Positions 14,001 through 25,308 of a stretch of DNA of 64,000 nucleotides are shown piece after piece. Location of the stretch: NCBI GenBank assembly GCA_019722365.1, contig JADFUC010000501.1, positions 868,001-932,000 on the forward strand, given 5' to 3'. This stretch comes from Lithospermum erythrorhizon. Taxonomy: Eukaryota > Streptophyta > Magnoliopsida > Boraginales > Boraginaceae. Below the pieces are notes generated by a model. It ran no database searches and was not told the DNA's origin. It worked only from the letters and a program-made list of their open reading frames with translations. A program made the position numbers and the translations under genes. The first letter of the stretch is position 1; each line of letters opens with the position of its first letter.

Positions 14001-15593
14001 CTCTTTTTTATTTATCCTAATAACTAACTTAGAATTTCTTTTTTTGCTTGAAATAGCGGTTTCATATTTAGTCATCAATACTCATTAGTCAATACTAATA
14101 TATGTTACTTTTTGGTTGGTGGCAAACAGATTGTATACATGTATTATTGAGTGTGTTCCTCTTGCATCTTTCTTTATAAGTATATTCACCTATGATATAG
14201 AGTTCTTGCATGATAAAATTGTTTAATGAGGTTAATTAAGATTTTAATACCAAAAAGTATGCTTTGTCACCAATGTTTGATTAATCAGCAGAATAAGTAG
14301 CACAACTAAGGGTTGATTGAAGATCAGATAAGTTCGTTGAGACAACAGTCGGGAGTGAAAAATAAAACCTGCTACAGTCATAGAATTTTAGGTGGAGAGA
14401 GGTAAATTTAATCTCAAAGATAATTTTAGACTTCTGAATTTTCAAATATAAACTTTTCAATTATGATCAAATGAAAGTGACAAAATAATCAGGAAGATAT
14501 TTTCATTAAGCTTTCTTTTCTTTTTTTGAGAGTAAGTTTCAGATTGAAAAAATAATAAAAATAAATAAAAAAGTATATTATGAAATGTAAGATATAGAGT
14601 TGATTGAGCTATATAATTGAATTGATTTGTGTTTTAACTGAAAAAATTAAATATACCAGAGCTATAATTTTTTATAATAGAAGTATAAATTTTTTAATTT
14701 CAAGGAGTGAAAATACAATGAAATGCTTGAGAATGAAATAGTTTGGTATCACCAAACAACCCTCAGGGCTCCGTTCACTTGAATGCCCAATAATATATGA
14801 TACGTAGACATTGTTTTCATCACATACATTATACTCTAAACATGATAATTTAAAACAATATGCTTTCTTAGGCATTGGTGCATGCATTAGTGGGTCCATG
14901 TAAGTTATTGTGAGAATCATGGAGATGTGCTCAATATCTACAATATTAATGGCTCTCTTTCAGATCTAACTATTAAGTTAAGCGAATATTTTAGGTATTA
15001 TAATAATTTCTAGATTAATTTAAGACTGGTACTGATAGTTTTGGAACGATGAATAATAAATCCTTCAATAGTTACCAACTTCTTTACTTCAATTAGACAA
15101 AATGGCTTTATGCTTATTACTTTTTGCCATGAAATGTAATGGTGTGAGTCTTCTTAATACCATTTGGGAAAGTTTTTCTGTTCCGACATATAATTTGTGA
15201 AATTAAATATAATTGTTATAACCTTGATATATCTGCTTAAATTTAATATCTTTTTATTAAGTGATTATGAGGATCAGATTATTACTTGAGATGGCATTTT
15301 AACAATGGAATAAGTATGACATTTTTTCATTCTTCATGGATGGAGGAGAAACCGTAATTTTAATTTTAAGAAAGTAATGCTCATTTCCAATACTACTTGG
15401 ATGGATGGGAAGGAGAAATAAATTAGCTATGTTTCTTCAGAGAGGTTTACATTTCCATTCTTGTCCTCCTTAACAACAAAATAAGCACATCCGCCAGAAT
15501 TGGGAGTAGCATTTTTCAGCCTCGTTGCAAGTCAAGATACATTCCGCGGTTTTTATTTTTATTTCCCAACCCTCCTTGGAGCTTAGATGGCCA
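11089..15593. other. Long AT-rich intergenic region
   Basis: About 4.5 kb of very AT-rich sequence without a recognisable gene. Small ORFs such as the minus-strand one at 12368-12658 are rich in Ile, Tyr, Lys and Asn, as expected of chance frames in AT-rich DNA. The end near 11089 should hold the promoter of the NDL gene. A tacggagta word at about 11814 may be a MITE end. Confidence 0.6.
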
Positions 15594-15661
15594 CTAACGG
15601 CTCCCTGCATTCACAACATCACCTCGCAGGAGTGGTAAGAGCTTTTCGTCAATGGAATCTC

Positions 15662-18250
15662 TCACATGGCTGAGACATGCCTGAATTGCTTGTGCCCTTT
15701 CCACAGAAATATCCTCTCTCCCTTCTTTCCGTTTCCTTCCAACATCAGAATGCATTGCTGCGGAATGGTTTCAAAAGAAAAAGTCGCCATCCTCACTGGT
15801 CTCCCTCGTCTTCCTTGAAAAATCCTCTTCTCCCAATCTTCCAGAATAAATGTGCATTTTTCACCTGTTCTTGATCCATACCCACATGTAATAACTCCAT
15901 GCTCCAGCCCATCGGTAGAAACAATCACCTTGGCACAAACTTTTAAAAACTCATCATCAAATATACTAAACCCATGATCTTCAAGATCAAGTAGCCATTC
16001 TACAAATTGTAAGTATTCACAAATTAGATCTACAAAGTGACTTAAAAGTAGCTAACCCAAAATCTTTTCTTAAATCAAGCTTGATTAAGACACTCTTTTA
16101 ACAGCAAGATGCTACTGATTAATCCTTAAGAATTACTTGTAGTACAAAAGGATTGTGAAAATTTTAGAATAGGAAGCTACAATATTAAGAAGTACTACAG
16201 AAAAATTCAACTCACTGATAAGAGCTTGTGAAGTACAAATATTAGGTCCAAATTTGTGCTTGATTACTGCTTCATTTGTCATCCACTGCTTCACTAATGA
16301 AGACTCAAGGAAGGCACTTGCATATGAAATAGCACTGGTCTGATCAGAAGTATGCCTGTAACCACACATTTTAACATTTAACTCCTTCGAGAGCCTATCA
16401 CCAATGCAAAAATATCATGTTAGGGATTAGCTCGATACCTTGCAAATTGAGTAGCAGATTCAACAACCAGTGTCCAGGCAATTATCAACTTTGCTAGTTT
16501 GTCAGGTGACTGATAGCATCTACCAGATAGCAGAATCGAATAGTCTACAGAAATTACAGTATCATACACTGTTTTTCGAAGCAATGCAGCATCCTCAGGA
16601 CTCTGCAAGAAAGAAAACAAGGCAACTCATATTTGCCTATAAGTAGAGTAAAGTAGACTATACTCAAAGAAATATGATGCCTAGTTCTCGTTTTTTGGAG
16701 GCAGAGGGATATAACTCGACCACTGAGTCAACTGCCATACCCGAGAATAGCAGAAGTAATAAAAAACAATATTAATCATCTCGGCCCTAAAACTGGCAAG
16801 AGACGTATCACCAGTGGAAAATAAAAGATATTACAGCAAATTCGACATTAAATACAAAAAAGTCAGTATCCCCTAATAAAGGCACACATTAGAAGATACT
16901 GAAGGAAGTCAGATGTGAGACACAAGATAAAACTTAGAACCTGACCATGAGGGTAGAAACAGGCAAGTTAGACTCCAGCAGCATCTTGAGAAGTCCATCT
17001 GTTTGGCACCATTAAGATTAGTACTCATGTTAGATTAAAAACAATCTCCTTGATTGAACCAATACTCATCCGCAAAAGCTCAACCATCAAATGATATAAA
17101 GACAAATGACTGGAGCAAGAAGAATATGGAGTTATAGTGAGAATCTAATCCTGAGTTGTTATTTGGTAAAATGAAGTCGATCAGTAGTATAAATCATTTA
17201 ACTTCAAGTAGAAGATCTTGTGTTGCCAGATTTCTATAAGCTATAGGTTCAAAAGTTAAAATATCCAAACTATTCAAGCAAATTTTTTACTTAGATGTAG
17301 ATTACATTATCTACTTGTCATATAACAAATCGATATTTAATTCCCTACAACTATATTAAAATAGGAGAGAGCGAGAACATTATAGTCACAATGAGCAAGG
17401 TTGTAATAGTACCATGGCGTAAAATGGACATAACAGAACAATACCCATTAAAATCGAGTAAAACATAATCATCCTAATAAATAAACTTCTAAAAAGGAGA
17501 TAATTAATTTTCACCTAAGAAATAGAAACCCTGACTCCCTTTCGAGGTGTGAACAACCCATTGACTCATATCACTCGTCATCTCCTTCCTCGCAACACCC
17601 GAATCAAACTTCAACCACAATCTCAACCAAAACACCTCACACAACACAATGCCCGCTAATTCCTCAACCTGACACTTACCCTTAACCCGATTCCTCACTT
17701 CATCACTCAAAATAGGCAAGAATACCCCCAAACCACCCCCAATTTCACCCCCCTTCCTATCAAGTGTCCAAACCTCAACCAAATCATCGACACAAACAAC
17801 CGAATCATCCTCGTGCTCCACACTTTCACAACAAACCCTAACATACCCACAAACTCTCTCAACCAAATCCTCAACTTCTGTCCTCAATAACAACCTCTCA
17901 TTTCCACTAAACTCAACAATCACATGATAAAACTCATAAACTACGGGTGCAAGCAACGCGATCTTCTTAACCCCGGAGCTCAAATTCGAGCTGGACAAAA
18001 TCAACTGAAACAAATCCCTAACTAACAATAATTTCGCATTTGGCTTCGTAATTAGTTTGTTTGATGAGTAACAAGTTAGTGCTGAGTAAAACCAAGTGAG
18101 TTCTAGAGGTGGGTCAAGCATAGGTTGGATTAATCGGAAGAAAATAGACTCGAATGGCGAAAAATCAGAAGCTCCATTTGAGTATGAGGTTATGAAATGC
18201 TTGATTGATTCCTTCAACATTAGATCAAGATTTTCTGGTTGATTTTGCAT
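15662..18250 (-). CDS. Plant protein of unknown function (possibly ARM-type fold)
   Basis: I do not know a function. The five-exon model is 17515-18250, 16946-16998, 16439-16602, 16216-16355 and 15662-15999, 476 residues, with GT-AG borders and closing phases. The start is the first Met, ahead of QNQPENLDLMLKESIKHF. The protein is Leu-rich and helical, with blocks such as ALLAPVVYEFYHVIVEF and LAGIVLCEVFWLRLWLKF; I see no signal peptide or catalytic motif. The layout resembles an unnamed land-plant family sometimes described as ARM-repeat-like, which is a weak recollection. In the last exon another frame, ending in a stop at 15594, carries a charged tail with GRKRKEG near 15720-15740 that looks more natural than the open frame, so a frameshift around 15760-15870 is likely and the true C-terminus may differ. 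Confidence 0.75.
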
Positions 18251-20021
18251 GATTAGGGTTTATGATTGAGTTGAATTTGAATAATTTTGTGATTAGTTGG
18301 GAAATTAAAAGAGGGAAAATTTGAAGTTTGAAAAATGAAAACCCTAGGTGTGATTTGGAGAGGGAAAATTATTTGGGGGTTTATGCAAGGGAGCAACGGA
18401 CAAGTTTTTGAATTTTTTGTGCTCGTGACATTTTTGTCCGATTTCTAGTGGACGGTTCCGCTTTTACATTGTTACTCAGTATGCATTGAATAGATCGAAT
18501 TTGATGTAATAAGCATATGATCGAGTCGCGTCATTTAAATTACATTATGCAAACTCCATTATGGCATGCTTGTGAAAAGTATTAGGAAAAATTAGTATTT
18601 CATTGCGATCATGACTCGATACTTCTCCTAATTTGTATCTTAATGAGTAAGCCCGACTTCTATTTACATTCTTTAGTAGGTTGAGTTTCCCGTGAATTAA
18701 ATTGAGATCTAATACATTCAAATCGAAAAATAGTTTGCATTCTTTATTTTTTTTATACCATAGTTTGATCATAAATATATTTTCAATTTTGGAAGTAAGG
18801 ATATATTGAGTGCAAAATTAACATATTTAACAAAATAAAAATATTTGATATAGTTTTTCTAAAAAGAAATTGATAAATAATGCATTAAGTGGTGCATGAG
18901 TCAAAGCCTTGACAAACCAAACTTTCATGTAAGCCGGGCTCAACAGCTCATGGTATGGTCTTCAAATGGTACTTCCAAACTCATTATTTCATTTATTTTT
19001 ATTATGAATTTTTATATATTTTTATTTATTACTAGTTTGTTATAAATATTTTCTTTTATTAAATTTAACATCTATTGAATTTTTTCTTTCCAAGATAAAT
19101 GTTAAATAATTTTATTAATTAATTAAGTAAACTAAATTTATGTTAATCAAATTGAATTTGATTTTAAAAATAAAAACACTTTTGGCTCAGGAAGCTCAGT
19201 TCATTAAACTCGGCGGCGGGAGAAAGAAATCTCTTCAGCGGACTCGGGTGCTCGTTTAAAGCTCTACGATGCATTAGAAGCATAGACGAAACCAAGACCA
19301 AATTTTTGTGTTGATGATCATAAAGTAACGAATTATCGACTGAACTAATATAAGAAGATGTTTAATTTTTCACCAATCTATTTTGATATTATCGACAAGT
19401 GTCAATCAATTTTTTGGCGTTGATTGTCGCAAACAATTTAGTAGCGGTTGCCGCTTTCTCTTTTACGCTTTTGTACTACACAGAGTTTGCTCTGAGTTAT
19501 GGCCATCGCCGTGCAGCGAGGTTATGAGCGGGTAATCGGCCGAGTGTCGGGTTCTGCCGATCGGCTTTAAGATTAGTTGTAGAATTAAAATAGGAGATTC
19601 AAAGAGGATGGCAATGTTTATAATATTAAATTTGTTAGAAGTAGAAATGAGGGCTAGAGCATTACTAAATATACTTAATCATATTTACATTAGGTTATTA
19701 AGTGTTGATTTAGTAAATCATATATACTTGCCTGTTAGTATATTGGACATTTATTTGAGATATCTAAATCTATAAATTTATATAAAAAATGTGATATTTA
19801 TGTACCGGCCGAAATCTTGAATTACTAGATAGTATGGAGTAAAAAATTATTAAATTACATTAAGATTAACGGCCAGTTCTTTGAGTAGATCTCAAATAAC
19901 GAAAATGCCTCCTCCTGTCACTACAGGATAATGCTCAAAAAGACCAAAAAGCTAGCAATACGACCAACATAGCGGCACACCCTTTTTACCTCCACACATT
20001 CTACACCCTAGGGTACCGAAA
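18251..20021. other. Divergent spacer between unknown gene and KH gene
   Basis: The two genes point away from each other, so this 1.8 kb must hold both promoters. I see no ORF of interest or RNA gene. A short GC-richer stretch at about 19500-19570 contrasts with its AT-rich surroundings but shows no clear function. Confidence 0.5.
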
Positions 20022-23000
20022 ATGGCAGAAGAGGTCCACTACACTCCCGATCCCTCAACAACCAAGCGCAAGTACGAAGACGACTCCTCTCCCCCCTCCG
20101 CACGCCGCCCCACGGGCTTCTCCGCCGCCGCCTACAATAACGTGCCGCCACCTGTGGATGAGATCCAGCTCGCCAAGCAAAGGGCGCAAGAGATCGCGGC
20201 TAGGTTGTTTAATAATTCAAAATCCGGCAAAACCTCGTTTCCGACCAGCAAATCTAACCAAGGTAAAAAAAACTTATAAATTGCCTAATTTTGACTTTTT
20301 ACATGGAAGGTTGAGCTTTTAATTTGAATTTAAATACTTCTTTTCTTTAGATATTTTTTTTAGAAAAATACATCAAAATATAGTATGTTTAAGCTACTAT
20401 GCTATTAATTAATTTTAGGTCAAATCAGGAGTTGTAAATTATTGATTAAACAGCTTACAATGCTATTAATGTTTTTAATCTAGGCAACTTTTTAGGTCCC
20501 TTTGGATTTTGGTGAATCGAGGTTAAATTTTATATTCACCAAACTGGGGTTCTGTTTTCTGTATTCACGTTAATCGAGGATAGATGATTCACCTAGATTT
20601 CCCTCATTTTCATTTACCTCAAATTGGGGTGCAACGGTGGTTAATGATATTTTTAGTCATATTTCACCCTTCACTTGAAGTTCTTTCGATAAACAAAATA
20701 AAGTATCAAACAACATATTTACAACATTCACCTCGATTCACAGAATCATAGTTCTCTTTATTTTAAATCCTGATATTTTGGTATATTGCTGCTTGAGATG
20801 ATGAGAGAGTTGATATGTTATGGATGTATGCAGTCTTGGGGATTGAAGCCTCAAAGAGTGGTTGTCACTGCTGCACCAATACGTTAGCTCCATATGGATA
20901 TCGCGGCTCCTAGTAAGAAGATTGAGATACCGAATTCCAGGGGTTGGTCTTATCTCATAGGTAAGGCGGAGACCATTAAATATGCTAATTGCAGTCTAGA
21001 CCAAAGGTTGAATCCACCCAGGGACACGCACGGATGCTTTGACCAATTCTCCACTCCAAATTCAGGCTCATGATGCTCCCTGAGCAGATTGCAAAAGCTG
21101 AGCAGTTGATCAATGATGTTCTTGCTGAGGTATTGGTTTGTTATCTGACTGATTCTATAGTTTCATGTTTGTGCACTCATATTTTGAATTAATCATAATT
21201 AACATTTATAAAGGTACTAGATAGTCTATGTTTTGTAAGAGGGCATAGATAGTCGTCTTTCTACTTTGTTGATGTTTTAAGCCTCAATGTACTGGTAATT
21301 AACTTGGTTCTTTGGCAGGCTGAGGCTGGTGGTTCTGGCTTAGGTTCTCGAAGGATGACTGGGCAGCAGTCGGGAGGAGCTGAGCAGTTTGTTATGAAGA
21401 TCCCCAATAACAAGGTAGTTTCTGCTAAATATCCTTGGCCATTTTCCAAAAGGATTTTTTGTCAACCTTCTGTTTGGTTTAAATATTTTACCATTCTGCA
21501 GGTTGGGCTTGTTATTGGTAAGGGAGGAGAAACCATAAAAAATATGCAAGCAACTACAGGTGCTCGTATTCAGGTATTTACACATTGCTATTAACTCATT
21601 ATTTACTTGCCCTCTATCGCTGATCATTGTTTTCTTGAGAGATTTTAGTACTGTACACTGGTTCTTCTTCTATGAATCTATAGGTGATACCTTTACATTT
21701 GCCCCCTGGTGATCCTTCAACTGAGAGGACATGTCAAATTGACGGCACGAGTGATCAGATTGAAGCTGCGAAACAGTTGGTGAACGAAGTTATTAGTGAG
21801 GTATGTTTTGTATTGTTTTATAATCTCTCGTTGGAGTATTTGTGTTCAGTTTAAGATAATTACAGAGGTGTGTTCTTCTCAATGAAGTTTTGTTCTTGTT
21901 GAGTTAGCTCTAGAGCATAGATGGATGAGCTCAAGTGAATAACAAACTGCATTAAAACACTTTATATTTGTCCTTATATATAATCTGAAGTCTTAACACT
22001 TCTATCTTACTTTACACTTGTCTAAATGCATTGGTATTTCAAGTACTGATTAACGTAATGACAAAAACATATTTGTATTTTCCAATCATTCCATAAGTTT
22101 CCTAGTTGTACTTTTTTTTAATACTTATGATGTGGCTTTTTTACCCTTTACGGACCTGAAGCCTCTATCACTTTACTTCTCCAAGAATTTTTCTTATTCT
22201 GCCTTGTCCTTCTCGTGTTTAAAAAGTGTTTGACCTGGTAAGTTATGTGGTTATTTGCCAAAGCTTGCAATCTATCAGGTAGATATAATTTGTTTGGGAG
22301 TGGCTTTCTAAATTTTGTCTTGTTTTGCATGTCCTTGCACCACAACACAATTTGTTTCCAATGTTACTAAATTTCACCAATTACATTGCAAATATTGCAA
22401 GTTCCTTGGTCTTGCTTCTGTAACTATAATCATTTTCACTTCATCTCTGTTCCCTATACTTGTGATGAATCACAGATATATGTATCATTAGGATGTCGAG
22501 CTGCATGCACAACTATCATGAGAAAAGTTCTGATGAGTTGTTATGCTTACTAACTGATGATGGGCCTGTAATTCTTTAATTCTAAGAAAAATCCTAATAC
22601 ATTTGTTGGATGACACTGTTTTTGTCTCGTTCATGCTACCTCCATACATCATACTGTTTATGCAGGAACAGAAGCATCTTTACAAACATTTTCCCTTCCT
22701 TTTCTTAATAGCTTTTCTTAATAGTGTTCCTTATGCAATTAATTTATCAATTACTCAGTATGCTGATTAATTTAGCACTACTCTGTTGAGAATATATGGG
22801 TAGGTCAGGCCGGGGGAAGGTGTTATCATATTTCATTAACAATAGGCAAGTGATATTGACTTTATAACTATATCTTTTATATATTGGACTTTTGGATCTT
22901 TCTTTTGTGGATCTATGGAATGTTTTTCATGTGAGGCAGGTCACTGTAGGCGTCTGAACAAGGTAATTAGCCAAGCTTAAAAGATTCTAATAGTTTTGAA

Positions 23001-24792
23001 GATTGTAAGTATTTATGTCATGTATAGTTGAATGGATTATCAGACCCCTGGAATAAATAATGCTGTTATTAGATTGCTGATGAATTTCGTCACTAATGTT
23101 TTTATTGAGAAATGTAGGATAGTGAGTATTGCCTTTTTGTGTCACCAACATGGACTCATTTATGTTGGTGTTTCATCATTCTTCTGGTATGGCTCTGAAC
23201 TCTCAATCTGATAGGCGATTCGACCTTTTGGGCATCATGAGATTACTCTTGCTAAGAAATTTAAGATACTTAAAGATTGCCAGGAGTTCTTTTCAGCATC
23301 ACAACATTAGGATATTAATTCTGCTAAAATTAACTCGATAAGTTATTAGATTGCCCTTATGCTGCAGCAAATATTCATTTATATCGAATAGATATATTAT
23401 GTATGTAATGCTATATGGCAATGGCCTTGTATAGTCTTCCTGTGTATCTAGAACCTGTTTAGTTTTGCCATTTTGCTTCTGTACCATTTACTTCGAATAG
23501 GGTGAAGATGGGCTTTGCCGGAGTTTAGCAATTACAACCAACCAGTACGGCATGCAGGTGTCTTAACTTGTTTATGTTATATTACTGCACATGTTATGTT
23601 AAATGAAGTTCTTGTTGATCTGCTATTGTGTTTTCTCTTCAAACTATCTGGTATTGTATATGTGCTATTTTCCTTACCTGTCTGTATTTTGGTTGGTGTG
23701 TTCACTTAAGATAACAATTTCATGCAGAATCGTCTTAGAAACCCAACAATGGGTGGCTATTCTCAGCAAGGTTATCAAGCTCGTCCACCTATGCAACAAC
23801 CTGGGTATGGGTACACTCAACCTGGTGCTTACCCTGGGCAAAATCCTCAGTATAACACTGGTCAAGCACCATACTCTGGATATACTCAGCCAACTGGTGG
23901 TTATGGGGGTGGTTGGGATCAAGCCAGTGCAACTCAAAATCAACAAACCGGCCAGGGAGCTGGCTATGATTACTACAATCAACAGCCACCTGCTCAGCAA
24001 CAGCAAGCTCCTGGAGGCACTGGTACACCTACAGAAAATGCTTCTTATAATTACAGTCAGGCTCCAGCATCGGGTTACAGCCAAGGATATGGTTATGGCC
24101 AAGATGGTTATGGGGGATATCCTTCTGCTCAATCTTATTATGGGTCCCAGGCAAACTCGGCTGGTTACTATGACCAACAACAGGGCTATAATTCAGCTAC
24201 TGGATATGGTAGTGCTCCTAACCCAACCCCTGATGGAACTGCCTCATATGGGAGTCAGGGGGATGCTAATCAAACTCCCCAACCTGCCCAGTCTACTGCC
24301 GCCGGTCAGCAGGGTTATGTTGCTGGTCAGCAGCCCAGCCCTAATCCCAGTTATCCATCCCAAGGAGCTACAGGGTATGCCATGCCACTGACCTCTCAAA
24401 GCGCTTATGGGTCCCAGCCACCCACGGGGTATGGAGGCGGTTATGGGACACCTCAGGCTCAAAAGCCTCCATCCAATCAGTCACCTTATGGTCAGCCACA
24501 GCAATCACCTAGTGCCCAAGGAGGATATCCACCCCAATCTGCACATCCTCCACCTGCTCAATCTGGTTATGCTCAGCCTGATGCCAGTGGACAGCGACCA
24601 CCAGCACAGCCAGGGTATGCTGCTCCACCATATGGTGCACCTGCTGTAACTCAACAAAGCTATGGCCAACAACCACCTCCATACAATGCTGCTTATGGTG
24701 GCGGTTATTCCCAGCCTCCTGCTTATGGGGATGGCAGTTCAGGGGGGAGTGCACAGCCTACCCAGACTGCTAAGTCCTCGCCTCCGAGTTAA
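20022..24792 (+). CDS. KH-domain RNA-binding protein (FUBP/KHSRP-like), first KH exon broken
   Basis: Proteins of this type bind single-stranded RNA through KH domains and act in nuclear RNA processing. Exons are 20022-20262, 20834-21129, 21319-21414, 21502-21573, 21684-21800 and 23728-24792. Exon 1 starts MAEEVHYTPDPSTTKRKYED and ends in an RAQEIAARLF helix. Exons 3-5 give an intact second KH domain with VMKIPNNKVGLVIGKGGETI and IPLHLPPGDPSTERT. Exon 6 encodes a 354-residue low-complexity tail rich in Gln, Gly, Tyr and Pro (repeated GYGQ, QQGY, QPP), typical of this family. Exon 2 should encode the first KH domain; APSKKIEIPN, ETIKY and EQIAKAEQLIND can be read, but only by changing frame several times and passing a stop near 20893. 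Intron 5 is 1.9 kb and holds nothing I recognise. Confidence 0.88.
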
Positions 24793-25308
24793 TCATTCTC
24801 AGAACTTCAGTTATCTGATGTGGAGTCTATTTACAGCGTCTGTACTTTCTTTGCTTGGATTTAGCCAAGGTATGCTGTTTATTAGGATAATTGTGCCCAG
24901 GTACTTGCGAAGTTTCATAATGGTTGTGGATGCTTATTTGTATTTGGTGTTTCTATGAATGTTAAGATTCACGCACGAAAGTATGTATTATTTAGTTTGG
25001 ATTTTGCTCAGAGAACGAGATATTGGAATTTTGCTGATATAGCGCTTGGTTTATGTTCTCCTATAATTACCTCGGCTTTCATTTTTTGATAGAGGATGAA
25101 ATCATGAATCATGATTTGTAGAATCATAACAGCATATACTGTAAATAGATCAATAGATACGGGGTTCAGTATCTCATTTAACAGTAAATGTTCATAGAAT
25201 GTACTGTCTAAGTGTATATTACTAAGAGCAGACTGCACATAATAATGTCTGGATATGATTCTCTATATTCTTTACTATTCATTTGGTGAAAGAGTAGCAC
25301 AGATGCCC
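24793..25308. other. Convergent 3' spacer
   Basis: This 0.5 kb lies between the stop codons of the KH gene and the ferrochelatase gene and should hold both 3' untranslated regions. No other feature is visible. Confidence 0.6.

Noticed and set aside
23603..24391. 262-residue plus-strand ORF and several minus-strand ORFs over the KH gene tail
   Set aside because: They are shadows of the Gln/Gly/Tyr-rich exon 6, whose frame follows from the splice acceptor and family composition.
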